From: Lithospermum erythrorhizon
Taxonomy: Eukaryota > Streptophyta > Magnoliopsida > Boraginales > Boraginaceae
DNA: 64,000 nt
NCBI GenBank assembly: GCA_019722365.1
Contig: JADFUC010000852.1
Coordinates: forward strand, 1,860,001-1,924,000
Reading direction: 5' to 3'
The translations under genes and the position numbers were made by a program. The notes under the pieces are model-generated. The model made no database searches, had not been told where the DNA came from, and saw only the letters and a list, made by a program, of their open reading frames with translations. The first letter of the stretch is position 1. Each line of letters begins with the position of its first letter. This document shows positions 28,357 to 42,049 of this stretch, piece by piece.

Positions 28357-30870
28357 CTTTTTTGGTCCTTATACTATGCATATTTTCAATGGCCCCTATA
28401 CTTTTCGATCTTCTCGTGCATTCCTAAACTTTCTATCTTTAAGCCCTATCCCATATTTAACCCAAAACAGACATTTTGAGAGCAAAAAATACATACAAAA
28501 GTTAAATGACTATTCTAATTCTTATTCTTACTAGACGGTGGTTGAGGAATTAACACATAAATTTACAAATCAATTTCCTCAACCAATCACTTCACCACTT
28601 TCATCTAAAACTCTTCATACTTTTGAATACATGACGCAACAACCAAGAACGCACTACTGAGTGGGATACGAGGCATCATAAAGGATATCCAAAGGAAATG
28701 GACCAGACCGATTTCCTGCCCCACAACCAATCAGACAGAACCCAAGTACCTACCAAGCACGATCGAGGATCAACAAATCATCACCATGTTGAATACAATT
28801 TGTCACACACCATGATACATAAAAGAAAAACGAAAAAAAAGTTCGAGGATGAAGGGTACAGCTAGTCCAAGGTACGATGATGTATCAAACGTAGTGGGAA
28901 AAAAATATCTATGGCCATCACCGTGAGTTTCTGGATCTCCTCAGTACGAAGCTCAGCCTCTCAACATAGCTTTGTGGTCGACATAGAGAGAAGACCATGT
29001 GATTTATGGTAGTCATGCATTCATCAAGGCACTCACCTGAAAAAAGGTCACGTAAGAAAAGATCTAAGAAAGCATGGGACAAAACTATAGCCTCTAAGCA
29101 TACATTTGGCTTAATTCCACAACCATTTTCGAGCCTCGGGAGGCCTATCATCAAACAAATCATTTATTAGTACATGTAAACTTGGTCCCATTAAACATCC
29201 AAAACAAGTGTCAGAATAACCGAAATACTCATTATCCAAAATAAGTGTCAGAACAACTGAAACACCATTAAATAGACCTATTATTATACATAATGGCTAA
29301 TTTAACAAGGTCGGGAAACCAAGAGGACGGTATACAATTACAAATGCGCAAAATCATCCAAGTCCCTAAGCAAACACTAAAAATACTACAACTTCATACA
29401 CAAACCAAAGCAAGAAACCCAGATCTGGAAATCAAAGATTTTGATTTCATGTAATTATGTCCGCAACAATTATTGTAACAATTCATTTAATAGTTTTAGT
29501 TAAATGTGATTACTCAAACTAAGTGTTCAAATAGTAATTGTTAATTACTAGAATTAGAAATCACCGTATAATATCGGCTAGACTGCTAGATCCTACGTGA
29601 TAACCGAGCACAATTATAACGGTCAAATTGGTATTATTATACGGCTAATATTATCTAGAGCCCAGGTTACACACACACATTGATCGCGAGAGTTATATTC
29701 CATGCATGGAAATCAATGCATTGCTAAATGAAATGTATCAAATCAGGCTTAGACACTAATCGAGTATTTCATCATACAAACGAAAAATACAAATCGTGAT
29801 AAACCGAATTAATTACCTGTTAGTTCAATTGAAGGTTTAATGAAACTCATTAGTAACTTGTTAAGTTACTTAATACTAAATAAGTCATTAATCCGCCAAC
29901 GAATCAACTCATTTAACGAAATGTTTATTCGGGAACTAAAACGGGTATATATAGGAAGAGATGAAATGAAAAAACCTAAGTTTTTCGGCCTTCATCCCTT
30001 CCTCTCTCTAACTCTTCTTCTCTAGAAATTTGAGTCGCCTTTACCAAATCTTTCATTCAACGTAATTTGATTTGGCAAGTCCAATCGTGAGACCAACCCC
30101 TCGTGCGAATTTAACCCAGCACTTCATTTGAGGTGCCAAAGGAACGGAAGAGGATTCGTGAGGGAAAGTGCTCTGAATATCCACGCCAAGTTAACTTTGT
30201 AAGTTCTCTATTTATTATTCATAATGCACATATTTGTGCGAACAACAAATGTATATTCTTCACTTTTGTATACAATTTTTATATTGCTTCCGCTGCATTT
30301 GTTTTGAGCATGAGTATTATGAACAAGCAAGCAATCCCAACAACAAACTACACTCTTTGTTCAAGAACCTCTCTCCAATTTCTCGCCATAAATGGACTGA
30401 GCAAAGAGGCGACATGTGCTTACTAATCCACTCCTGTAACTATGAACCATCTATACCAACCTCTCTACCCAGGATTTTTCTCCATAAAACTATCCCACTC
30501 AATAGAATCTAAGATCGAATTCAAGCAAGTGAATCCCCATGGAAGATCTATTTGCTACGACGTGCTTGAATTCAAGCACCAACTCAGGTTTTTCAATTTA
30601 GGGTTCTTCAATTGGGGCAGAGCGTACAACAATGTACAATGTGCCCCACCTGCTTTTTATAGACTCCGATTTTCCCTCCAAAATGTGAAATTAACGCGCT
30701 CTCTACCTAATCAACAAAGTCAAGACATCACGCACCTCAACGATGCTTTTTATGTATTTCGGGTGTCAAAAATGTGTTTTTTGGGTTAAATATGGGGATG
30801 GTGCGATCAAAGCCCTCGAAAAGATGTTTTGCACTAATACGCCTAAAAAGATAAAAAAAGCATGGCACCC
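28357..30870. mobile_element. ~2.5-kb element bounded by degenerate inverted repeats
   Basis: The left arm (28357-28495) contains cccatatttaacccaaaa and an 'aaaaatacata' word. The right arm (about 30735-30870), in reverse complement, contains cccatatttaacccaaaaaa and 'gaaatacataaaaag'. The arms are about 130 bp and well diverged. The interior holds no intact gene. A TATA-like tatataggaag (about 29947) followed by a CT-rich stretch and a 'gtaagttc' donor-like site (30199) could be a promoter or an LTR fragment. Several unsupported short frames lie inside. Ends, age and superfamily are uncertain. Confidence 0.5.
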
Positions 30871-33800
30871 AAACTAGAAGATACGATAGCATGTGACCAA
30901 AAAAAAGGAAATTGGGCCTTTCTATTTAAAGTTCGATATCATGGTAATCACTACTAACTATTCAGCCACACTAACGTGAGTAACCGAGTGAACCGAATCG
31001 CATTAGCTCCGTGTAAATAAGAGTATTCCACGTAGATTGAAAGGCTTCACAGAGTGCTCAATTCGAGAAACAAATGGTAAGAAAATAAATCAGACTCAAT
31101 ACATTAACTTGTGAATGTAAGTAAATAAACTATTGCTAAAACCAATGTAGATTGATATATTGAAAGTTCATTTCCGTGAAATAAGCAACGACATTATTAC
31201 GGGAAGGAAACTGGGAAAACAAATACGGGAAGATCAACGACGAAGCCAAGTAGTGGTAGCTGGATTGCTAAAGAAGTTCCCTATAATTGATTCAAAATTT
31301 ATACCTTAAGAGTTATGTAGATATGTTTTTTTTGACTAATCTAAATTTATTTTGAGTATATTACTTCTATACCTTTACACCCGAAGGAATTGCTTTTGTC
31401 GTGGAACTCCGGCCGATTTATCAAGTAAAGACAAATGAGTACCATGAAAGGAGTTCTTACAAGCAGGGTCATGGCCTACAAAGAAGCAATATTTCTAGTA
31501 AGAGTATTAGATTCATCTAGTGATTGATGTTTACTCCATTGACTCGCTAGTCGAAGCCTGGGAAAGTTATGCTGTTATCACCCGGCCCAGTCATCCCTTG
31601 GCCAGTGAATGAGCCCACAAAGCATTCCATGGGCTCTCCGTTCATGTTTCTCCCATAAAATGTCAATTAAAGATACTGGGCCCTGCATTTGTTCTCGACA
31701 TGATTCCGCAGGTATGTCTTTAATACTTTTATCATTAGTCATAATTTTTATATACTTGACGCGCACAAATGGATATATCGAGTCGTTGGCTGGTATACAA
31801 AGTACATCACGATTATATCAGTTGTGCTTATGTGATACGGGTCATTTAATATGTATCGAAGCCGTTGAAAGCGATACGAATAATAACACGAGCATGATTT
31901 TGCGCAAAGGAGCATGCACATCAGCGATATATTAAGTTGTTTTGTGTGATATGGCACATTGGATGCCAAGTATATATTGAGTTTGTTTGTATGACATGGT
32001 ATATCGATTAATTATTAATGTTGTATAATCGGGTCTGTTTATAATGATTTCTCTTTTTAGGCGGTAGTCTTTAGTGGACTCGTTTCGTGGATTCAAATTC
32101 ATCATATTTTAAGGTTGATCGAAATTGGGTGTTTAGAATAGCAGAGCATAAAATGCATACCATCCATTAAAACCGACAAAGCGAGAGAGTATGTTTTAGT
32201 TGAGATTGTCCGCCACGTAGACACCCCTTCCATGTCCTAATGCTGAGCCAGATTATCATAAATGCTGACATCGCCAAAGTACGACGGGTACATTTGTTGT
32301 ATGGCCAATTAAGTCAAAGTATCTCTACAAGTTAAGGTAAATATATAAAATAATTATAACTTAATGTGTGGTTAGTTGTTCTTAGACTAAATAAGGAAAG
32401 CTGCCAAAAAGCCTAATATTAAATGTCCGTGAAGGATAACCGTGTCAGAAATTGGTTACTTCAGCTTGCCTCGCAGCTTATCCCTCTAGAGGGGCGACTC
32501 GACCCCTCATGCGTGTTTTTCTTCTTGTAAGGCTTATGTTCAAAAAGACATTCTCGCTTTGCTGGCTTCAATGTCCGAGCCGCTTGGGGCCGCCATTTGA
32601 TCAGTGTTTCTTTCGAGCAAAAGAGATCATAACGCAATGTTGCTTTTTTCTCAATTATATGTCTTTACATAAGGTAATACAATAATATATTCTATCTAAG
32701 GTTTCATGGCCATCCATTTAAAATATATGTGCTTACTAATATTCTCTATTCTACATACTCGTATGACGTGGTATTTGGTCAACGAGTGGTGAATAACAAA
32801 GCAGTGTGTTTTTCTTGTCTCTCCACATATGCATTGAGCCGCATCTATTCTATGATATAAATATTTATGTTACGAAATGAAAGATCATCTAGTCATGATA
32901 CTCATATAATATTCAAGTTAGTACATAATATTTTCATATAAAATGAGCCAATAGATAAAGTTTCACGTTAGTATATAAATGTTCTATACTAATTCAAGAT
33001 TATCAAGGCAATGTAGGAATCATCGGGGTGCTGTCAAATACCAAGAATGAATATTATGTATAATACATGATCCGCCACGAAAGCACATCACACCCATAAA
33101 AGATTCGAAATGACAGCATAAAATCAACAGTATTCATCTTATTATTATTAACAATAATATATACCTTATTTTTTATTATTTCTATATGTAGTGTTTATTT
33201 TTAAAGTTATGATTACCTCAATGCCTACCACAGTAAGTGTCTTCAAGTCGTTAAGTCGAAATGAGAACCATCAAGGTCAAAGGAGGTATATTTGAACTCC
33301 TTTTTCAGCAACCATTTGAATAATATTACAAGCAAATTATAATTTTATTTTGAAATGATTTTATCTAGTGCCCAAAGCAAGATCCGCTGTTTATCAAGGA
33401 TTCTATGTCTGCTTGTTTACGGAAGACATTTTAGAATTTGGGAACTTCATCACTTTTTTTAGTCAGAAGTCATTTCTTTAAATATGTGGATGTCGAGCAC
33501 ACTAAAAGTCAAAGTTATAGAAGTATATAATTTGTTCTTTAATTTTTCGATCCTAAGCATCGCTGGTTAGTTTCGCTGAATTACGTAATTACTCATGTTC
33601 AACATTGATGGCTGCCCATAATACATTTCGCTAATTAATATATAGAGGCGGCATTTTACCATGTCGCAGATAGCTAGATCGAGTATTTGTGGTCTCAAAT
33701 TTTCACTGTTAGATACTGGGTATAATGTTCGCTTAGGCCATATTTTGACTTGATATATGTCGGGATAAACGAATAATGTTTATCTAGCTAAATTTGATTT

Positions 33801-34600
33801 TATGTATGTTGAGATATGTTTTGAATGAGCAATTAACTCTGGAATTTAATAAATAAGCCATTAGTACTTTTTAGGTATATAAATTAATACTTTAAATAAA
33901 TTTAAAAGACGCGAAAAAAATAATATTAATACTGTCTTTGATTTATCGCCATGACGTCATAACTTAGAAGACGGTAAGTTACAGTTTAATGCCTAAGTAC
34001 TTAGACGGCGCTATGTTGTTTTAACTTGTAATATCGTGATGTAATTACATTTTTAAATGACGTCAGTTGGTTTTTAAGTTTGATGTCGCTTTTTTATATA
34101 TTTTAATCCAGCTGTATCAAATGATATAATAGTTTACTAATAATGAAAATTAAATTACACAATCTTCAGACGGAAATAATATTAATTGTTAAATATTTTT
34201 TTAATCAAGTAAGACTGGTTGTTAGATTTGATTATTGAGAGACACGGGTTGCATAAGCTATGGAGTATGGACTATGATGAATGAAAATGGGGCAGGCAGG
34301 TCGGTCTATATTTGGAGCGGAGTGGTGATGGGGCACAGTCGATGAAAGCGAAAGCCAAAAGCAAATGAAAGCAGCGGATTGGGATCCACATGGAGAGTGG
34401 ACCCCCAACATAGAGGTCACCTCAAAACTGTCTCTTCAGATTTGACTTCACTTCTTTCTAAAGACTACACACTTGTATTTTTAGGTGAATGATAATCACT
34501 TTTTAAATTTTAATTTTAATGTTAATTCAGTTTCAGAATTTTTCATATTAATGTATTAGCTTCTTCTGTTTATCTTATATACTCCGTATTAATTATTGTT
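30871..34600. other. Gene-poor intergenic sequence
   Basis: No protein domain, RNA gene or paired repeat was recognised. The composition is mixed, and patches with 'cgac/gtcg' words (31370-31700, 32440-32640) suggest decayed transposon coding sequence. None of the frames (for example 31578-31766 or 34232-34420) matches a family I know. Confidence 0.3.
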
Positions 34601-36769
34601 AACAAGCTAAGCTAAGATTTCCAACTTTTAGATCGCCGAATCCAATTTTCCTTCAAAAGATACATTTAACAATATATTTCGTATGAAACATTTAATTTAA
34701 GTTAAAGATATTTAATCTCTAGTGATGATTGAATGCTAAACAACAATTGATGAAATTCGATTCAATTGTCAAACAATATGTGATAAGCTAAAAACTCAAA
34801 TTGGTAAAAATATAATTTTAACTCAATTGTAGCAATAAATTAATCTTAAAAATATAAAAACTTATCATTAATCAACTTGTCAAGTTGAGACAATGTAGAG
34901 AATTAATATCGCACATCCATATAATATTAAGGTCTCTAGATTTACCTCATTTAAAATTATTTGGGATGGCGTTAGTCCTATAAAATTAGAAAATTAGAAT
35001 TAGTCCAATGGAATTAGATGCTACTCCGTATATAGGAAAATTTGGACTAAAGAATTGAAGTGTTATGAGGAATAATCCAACGCAAACCCTAAAACTCTAA
35101 AAGAAGATATGACTCATATGAGGGCACATTTGCTGTCTTCCAATTTGATATTCTATGAATTGAATGAAAAGACAGCACAAAAAAAGAATAATAAAACCTT
35201 GAGACTTTTCATTCACGAGCACTAAAGTGAGTTATCATCATGAGTCTTGGCTTGTTTCTTCTGATCTGTTAAGATAATAAATTAATAATGACATAATGAA
35301 TTACTCCAATAATGGACTCATTTATCCATCAGACATTATTTATTTATTTAAGCTAATAATATGAATCTCCAAACAATAAAGCCGAGCATCATCATGACTT
35401 ATTAGAGGAAAAAGAGAGAGAAAACAAAAGAGACAATTCAATTCTGCCACACTCAAACAATGATAACAGTAGTAGTATTGCCTTTATGCCTTATATGTTG
35501 ACCGACTAAGCTCAACAAAGAGAGACCAACAGTTAAAAGCCCATCAATATATATATCCAAATTCATGATCATTTAGTAACGTCCAAGATAATACTCCGAT
35601 TATAATCATTCTTAAGTGAAAACGGAAGTGTCATCTTTAAGTTCTCTCACTATATAGAGTATGTAGCAGCAACAAATGATGGACTAATGCAACTAGCTCT
35701 TTGCACACAATCCAGTCTCTACGACCGCATTCATCACATGTGCAAACTCGTTCATTACTTTCTACAGAGTTTTAATTTTCATTACTTTTACATTTAACTT
35801 CATTTAACAAAACATTCTTTGCGAATTACAAAAATACATGTGCATCATAAATATCATTGAATGAGAACTGAACAAACTCACAATAATTTAATATTTTGAT
35901 ATTTTTTATTTCACAAAACGTGAGAAATTAATTGGAAATCTCTTAATGGCTATTGATGATCATAAAAATGCCACTTGATGGGTAGTTATTATCATTTTTT
36001 TTATAATTAACGATGATTTTATTTCACAAGAAATTTAGAATTAGAAACCATTCTATGTCGTAAGCACGGCAACATACGAAATTACAATTCAACAAACTTA
36101 ACATAAAGAAAACATACTAGTCTAAACAATCCTCATCATACGAGGTTGTTAGCGACAATCTACCATTTTCCCTAACCACTATTAGATGAAGGAAATTCCA
36201 ACCGTAGTCGTCTCTCTATCGCCTCCTCCGAAATTAATGTTTTGGACGATAAAGACTCCCTTTCTTCCACATCTAATGATAACCCGCCTCCCTACAAAGA
36301 CAAAAAGAAATCTTGACCACGCGTAAAATTATTGACCAAAATCTTCTTACTTTGTCATCCAAATCTGTAGAAGTAAATCAAAAAACATTGAGTGAAAATC
36401 GCTAAAAAAAGTGAAGAAAAAATACTTTAGATAAGGGAAATTCTGTAGAACAAATATAAAATTATTAAAACCTAAGAAAAACAATAACAATAATAAAGGG
36501 AGGAAACTAATTCGATGATTGTTCCTCCCCAAAAAGTGGTGGTTTTACTGAGGAAAGCTTTAGAGAAAGCGTAGACGATTCTCCTCCTATATCGACAGTG
36601 TTAACGAAATGAGCGGAAAATTTTATATTGATAAAGTTACTTAAGAAGTTTTTTAATACGAAGATCTTGAATATTTTTTTATTTATCAAATTTTGAAGTT
36701 TTATTTTCAAGCTTCGACATTTCGATTGCTCACATGCCTCCAACTCAAGGAAAGCAGAGATTGCATTTA
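34601..36769. other. Intergenic, AT-rich, nothing recognised
   Basis: There is no credible coding sequence. The minus-strand frames at 36347-36743 are short and Phe/Leu/Lys-rich, as expected from AT-rich DNA. No repeat longer than a few words was paired by eye. Confidence 0.3.
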
Positions 36770-36990
36770 ATAATAAGACCTAAAAGATATTATTAGTATT
36801 AATTATTATTGTTATCATATTAGTTTTAGTAATAACTTGAGTATCAAGTTAATATTATTAACGTAAGTATTTCATATTGTAACTATAAATATAGAGCTAG
36901 TCTGTCTATATATTGGAGGACTTTATTCAATACAATTTACATTACTCTATCATTCTTAGCATATATTTAAGGAGATTTGAGAACATGAGG
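36770..36990. mobile_element. Copia-like LTR fragment (possible solo LTR)
   Basis: The stretch has the build of a plant Copia LTR. AT-rich upstream sequence is full of 'attattag' and 'ttagtaata' words. A TATA box (actataaatata, about 36882-36893) is followed by a leader with ggaggactttattcaatacaa (here split: ggaggacttt, attcaatacaa) and a CT-containing end. I found no second LTR, primer-binding site or gag/pol sequence nearby. Confidence 0.35.
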
Positions 36991-37159
36991 CTTTAAAGGT
37001 AATCAATTACATATAGGGTAGATAAGTTAAATAATACTCCATATGTATTAGACAATATTCAATTAAAAAATTAAATTCCAAATTTGAACTCCGTAGTTAG
37101 TGTCAAGTCAAATGTTACTTATAAACTTGACTTATTTCCAATCATACCCTCATCAAAAC

Positions 37160-37168
<9 letters not shown>

Positions 37169-37225
<57 letters not shown>
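37169..37225. repeat. (TA)n microsatellite
   Basis: An uninterrupted TA dinucleotide run of about 28 units. A second, shorter AT run lies near 37638-37661. Both yield Tyr/Ile repeats in the frames and are not genes. Confidence 0.95.
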
Positions 37226-37228
<3 letters not shown>

Positions 37229-38739
37229 ATAAAGTTGCTAATAAATAAGGAATCTTATACTATATATAATGTGCAAGTGGCTGATTGACTGCTACAAAGT
37301 GAAACCAAAATTAATGTATTTCCTATTTTACCTCTTCCTCGATAATTTTATTTTATTTTAATTTTCATAAGAATCTCTTCTGGCCAGTAATCGCTCAACA
37401 AAGCATAAATTCTCCATAAACTACTACTATAATATTATCTACTACGTAATACTCCAGAATTTATCACAAAGAGAAAAAATAAAAAGTTGTTTCACGCCCT
37501 CCTATCTTTATTTTCTCCATAATAACTTTTTCATTTTTATTTCTTTTTAGGTTTTTAAATTTCATTGCAATTTTGTTATAAAAAATAATAAATAATTTAC
37601 ACAAAAGAAGACCTGCACATATAACTAGTAATATGTATGTATATATATATATATATATATATTTATAAAGGTTAATTAATAAGGAAATAATATGTATGTA
37701 TAAGTAATATGAAAACATGAAAGATTTAAAAATTTTAATGGTAATGTCTAAAATGAGCTTGAATCGATGTTCTTGTTATAATTCACAAATCAAATTTATA
37801 ATCGAATCGATTCGAGTATGCTTGTACGATCATCGAACCGAACATTATTTTCAGAGATATAAAATTTAGCAGAGTCAAACCCAACATACATATGTGTAAT
37901 ATGAGACCGAGTTGAGTAAAAACCAACAAGGTTCAACCATATCACATGAACTTACAAGTTAGTATTGAATTGTTCAACTTTCGGTCATACCTATAAATAA
38001 TTCATCATCATATCCACATTCCTCAAAAAGAAATCATGAGAAGAAGTTAGAATATATTAGTTTCCATATAGTAGTTGCCTAAATATCTCCTATTCGATCT
38101 CAATCATATTTGTAATATAAGAAAGGATAATTATTTTTAGTAGGACGGAGTATGTAATTGTTGATAGACAATCTCATTATTATACTTAACAGAAGTTATT
38201 CATACATATTGCAATAGGAAATGATAATTAATATGCCTATCCGTCCTAGCCTTAACAGAAGTTACTACATATAACAACAGTTTTTAATTACCTAAGCTTA
38301 ACCTTCATTCGAGTCCCCTTTACGTGTTTGAGCCTTTTCCTTAAGCACCATGCTTAAGAAGGGCAGATTAGTAATTTCGCCTCTTCTTTTTGGAATTTTA
38401 AAATTAGCTATTTTAACGCCGCACTATATGATTTCAAAATTGAATGCGTGGACCTCTTTTGTGAAGATCAGCACCAACTCAAATCCGTATGCTTCCTTTA
38501 ATTAAGTTGACAGGTTTTTTTTCTTTTTTCTTTAGTTTCTAGTTTTATTTCGTTTTAAAAATCTTTTATTGTCCAAATATTTTAATATTATAAATATTAC
38601 GTAGCATATAATTTTTTGTATGTACATTTAATTATTTTATTTTTTGAAATTTTAAATTATTGAAATGAATCAATAATCACACACATTTGTCATAGTTTTT
38701 CATAAATCATAAAAGAATAATAATAGTTAAATTTAAAAG
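37226..38739. other. Intergenic, nothing recognised
   Basis: AT-rich sequence with no coding frame above background. A 'cttaacagaagttattcatacat' stretch (about 38186) is partly repeated near 38251 ('cttaacagaagttactacat'), a local duplication of about 20 bp. Confidence 0.35.
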
Positions 38740-39270
38740 ATAATCAAAATCTGACATAAATGATTTATTATGGTTAATTTAATACCTAATTAATTATTTT
38801 CATAACCATTATTATTGACAAATAATATTAATTTTAATCAAAAATAAACAATTATTTATAATGGTTAATAGTTTCGTTATATTTTTACATATTTTTCATA
38901 ACCATTTTTGATAAACAATGGTTAATTTAATTCAATAATACAACCAAAATGAGCAAATAATGATAAATGATTATTAATAATGATTAATAATTCCATTATA
39001 ATTTATATATTTTTCATAACCATTCTTGACTTAATAATGTACATTTTAACTAAATAAATACAATGGGCAAAAAATGTTGCTATTATAATTTATTTAATGA
39101 CATTAGTTTTATAAACCATCTTCAACTAATAATGGTTACTTTAACTCAAATAAACAACCAAAACATGTAAAAATGGTTACTTATGATTAATAATTTTTAT
39201 AACCACCTTCAGCGAATAATGATTGAAAGTTTAATTCTAATTTTATCATAATTTTCATAACCAAACTAAT
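38740..39270. repeat. ~100-117-bp AT-rich tandem repeat, about 5 units
   Basis: The words 'cataaccatt', 'aataatggttaattta' and 'attaataattccattata' recur in the same order about every 100-117 bp (cataaccatt-type words near 38802, 38900, 39016, 39112 and 39205). Units are diverged, with insertions. There is no coding potential. Confidence 0.65.
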
Positions 39271-39399
39271 TGAATAATTGCACAAGTATTACTGCAAACC
39301 TATTGCCGTTTAACTTTTCAACATGTACTTCATCAATTCAATAATTGTAAGACTCCTTTTGTCATTATGTGTGTCACTTAAAAGGGAAATTTCTTTCGC

Positions 39400-39765
39400 T
39401 TTCTCTCAGTAGTTTTTTTTTCTGAATGTTGAATTTGAATTAGAGTTTGACATGGGCGATGTTTCATATCATATGTGTTGATTATTGATTATAAGTGCAT
39501 CACAAACTTATTTTACAATAAATCTTCCATTAAAAATTCTTATAATTTCCGCCGAACTACTTTTCGTCAATAAGTTGCTAAAATTGCATTTTCATTAAAA
39601 TTGATCCCAACAATCATTTGAATGAGATTTTTTATTAATTTAAGTATATATGTCATATATCAATTATATTTGCTTCAATTTTAAATACTATAACATTTTT
39701 AATGCTCTAATTTAATTACCAAATCATTTTAAAAATTTGACTGAACGAAGAAATTTCCCACTTAA
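39400..39765 (+). repeat. Dispersed repeat, copy B (partner at 12890-13260)
   Basis: Colinear with copy A in the same orientation; similarity runs from 'attagagtttgacat' (39440) to 'gaagaaatttcccac' (about 39747). Its class is unknown and it is non-coding. Confidence 0.75.
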
Positions 39766-40702
39766 AGTTCTACTGTTTCCATCAGCTACTTCACTTTACT
39801 GAGCAAAAAAATCGATCTATCATCTAGTTGAGTTTTAACATAAAAATGCTCTTAATTAATTGGAAAAATCATGATATAAGATTCTAAAATTTGAAAATTA
39901 ATTTGCATTGCATGTAGTTTCATATTTGAAAAAAAGAAAGAAATTGAAAAGAAGAAAGCATACATGTATGTTATCTAAGAAATAAAATTATTAGTTCCAC
40001 ATTTATAGTTTTCGTGACCTATTTATAGATAAGTAACTTCTCAATTTGTTATGGAAACCACACTCAAATTAATTTTACTTTGAACTAGCATTTGGTACAT
40101 GCGATGTGTCTAAATTAAAAAATAATTACTTTTACCAATATTTTTTAACGAATACGGATATTATACTGATCTTTAATAATTTTCAGATTTTATGAGGACA
40201 TACTGTGAGCATTAGATTGAGTTTTTTTGATATATATATATATATATAAGGATGTGAAGTTAAAAGTAAATTAATATGCACAAGGAGTGTTATCAGTTTT
40301 GCTATGGAAGTTATAATTTATTATGAAATTATTATTACGTCCTCAAATTAAAACGTGATAATCTATAATTAGTAAGGACATTAACAGAAAAAAAACTGGC
40401 TGAATAAATAATCGACTACGTTTATTTGCTTTATATATATAGCATAGATAAGAAAGATTAAATTGACTTATTATACAGAAGACAATATTAATTGATAAAA
40501 TTAAATAAGTGCAAGTTGATAAATGAAAAGTAATTAATTAAGGTTAAGCAACCATCTTGAACATTACATACCTTCTTTCACCCCATCCTTCTGATAATTG
40601 TAAGTCTAATAAACTACCCAACAATTAATACGAACAAAATATAAAACAGTTCAATTGCTTAAAACTTTCGTGTAACATAGAGAACGATCCCGACTATACT
40701 CC

Positions 40703-41296
40703 TTATGGAGGCATGCTAGTGTCACCTGGTGGTGCACCAAACAATTGTTGTTGTAGTTCTTGAGGGCGTTTACGCTTCTTCTTCTCATAACTAACCCCTC
40801 TAGCTTTAGACTGCAAATCACGAACTTCACGAAGATAAAGCCTCACTGCTCTTGCTCCAAAAGGGTTTGCTTCAGGTTGTCCTCCATTTTCTTCATAGGC
40901 TGCTCTTAGCCTCCCAATGAGGGCATCAAGACTCCCCCAAGCTTGCTTTAGAGGACAAGGGCAAGGTGCTGGAGGATTTGGGTGTCCATAAAATGGACAA
41001 ATTGTTGTGTGGACCTTGGTTTTTCCAAATTGGTCTAGGTATCTAAGGAATTCAAGAACATGGGCACCACTGCATCGAGATAAAGAGAGTGGTGGCCTAT
41101 GGTTCTTTAGGTATTGGCCAAATGTGTTCCAATCTCTGCGTTTTTGGTTCTCGTATCGACTCGAAGATGTTGTCGTTGTAGTTGTTGTTGTTGTTGCAGT
41201 TGAGGATGATGAGGAAGTCATCATAGACAAGGTTGAGTTTGTGAGGATTTTCATGGAGTTACTTGAACTTTGTATATCTTGATGAAAAGAATCCAT
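40703..41296 (-). CDS. ALOG-domain protein, LSH3/LSH4-like transcriptional regulator
   Basis: Nuclear plant-specific regulator of the LIGHT-DEPENDENT SHORT HYPOCOTYLS / OBO family, which acts at organ boundaries and meristems. Single coding exon, 197 aa. I start at the ATG at 41294-41296 (MDSFHQDIQ); the frame continues upstream only through a TTG. The ALOG domain covers about 46-172: [20 protein letters not shown], then [27 protein letters not shown], the Cys/His insert [17 protein letters not shown], and [20 protein letters not shown]. It ends with a basic nuclear signal, KKKRKR (about 172-177). The region before the domain is Ser/Thr-rich with a nine-Thr run encoded by a trinucleotide repeat. 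The Cys/His insert is the zinc-ribbon of this recombinase-derived DNA-binding fold. About 0.75 kb upstream lies the end of a CACTA transposon. Which LSH paralogue this is cannot be settled here. Confidence 0.95.
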   Translation of the reverse strand: MDSFHQDIQSSSNSMKILTNSTLSMMTSSSSSTATTTTTTTTTSSSRYENQKRRDWNTFGQYLKNHRPPLSLSRCSGAHVLEFLRYLDQFGKTKVHTTICPFYGHPNPPAPCPCPLKQAWGSLDALIGRLRAAYEENGGQPEANPFGARAVRLYLREVRDLQSKARGVSYEKKKRKRPQELQQQLFGAPPGDTSMPP

Positions 41297-42049
41297 AAAG
41301 GGTTTCAAGATTTTGTAAAATGATTGGATTTATGTGGTTGAGGACTAGTTAATCATTCTAGGGTTTCCATGAGACGGAAAAGAGAGAGTTTTGATGGGGT
41401 GGTTTGTTAGGTCAAGTTAATATAGAGAATGTGCATATATCTAAGAATAGGTCATGATCTGGAAAAAAACAGTTGATTGTCTGATGATGGACTTTTACCT
41501 GATAGGTGAAAGTGAGAACTATATATGAGAACTGTAACATGAAGAAAGGGAAGGGTTAAGGGTAGAAAGATAACAAAGATGGGGGGTAATAAATTGTAAG
41601 GAGTTGATTGATATATCAAAAGATTTCCATTTTTGTGTTTGTAGATGGAGACTAAGGGAGAAACAAGGGGTTAAGAGAAGCAGAAAAAGAAAGGGGGAGA
41701 ATTTGGTAGTTGTCCAATAAGTGAATGATGAAATGGTGATGAGACTGATGGGAACTGTTTTCTTCTTGGACTTTCTAGGATTGAGAAATATACTAGAAAA
41801 TCTTACCTGGAATATATAGGGGAGATTTAGTGGTAGTCACTTTTACTGGAATAGATTACTCATTGGATTCTTGGTGAAATGACATTTATTTGGCTACTTG
41901 TTTTCAACAGAATAATCAATGCTCCATTTTACATATTTTCATGAGTTCGGGTTATGGTACATATTAATATAGACAAGTCTTTTGGCATTTTGTTAGGGAT
42001 GGCCGGAGTCGGAACTTAATTTCACAAATACTCTTCGTTTTTTATGTTT
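41297..42049 (-). promoter_or_regulatory. Upstream region of the ALOG gene, cut short by a CACTA end
   Basis: This is all the unique sequence between the ALOG start codon and the left end of the CACTA element. On the plus strand it contains purine-rich runs (gaaaaagagagag-type at 41375-41385; agaagcagaaaaagaaaggg near 41677), i.e. CT-rich on the gene strand, common in plant leaders and promoters. I did not identify a definite TATA box. Regulatory elements beyond 42050 would be displaced by 13 kb. Confidence 0.4.

Noticed and set aside
31578..31766. 62-residue minus-strand frame (WEKHERRAHGMLCGLIHWP)
   Set aside because: It looks codon-like but is short, isolated and matches no family I know, so there is no basis for a gene call.
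37100..37718. Tyr/Ile-repeat open frames
   Set aside because: They are translations of the TA microsatellites.
41007..41282. 91-residue plus-strand open frame
   Set aside because: It lies antisense to the ALOG coding exon, and its Val run is the complement of the trinucleotide repeat.
41297..41308. Upstream extension of the ALOG frame by four codons
   Set aside because: The extension begins with TTG, not ATG. The first ATG is at 41294-41296 and is the better start.
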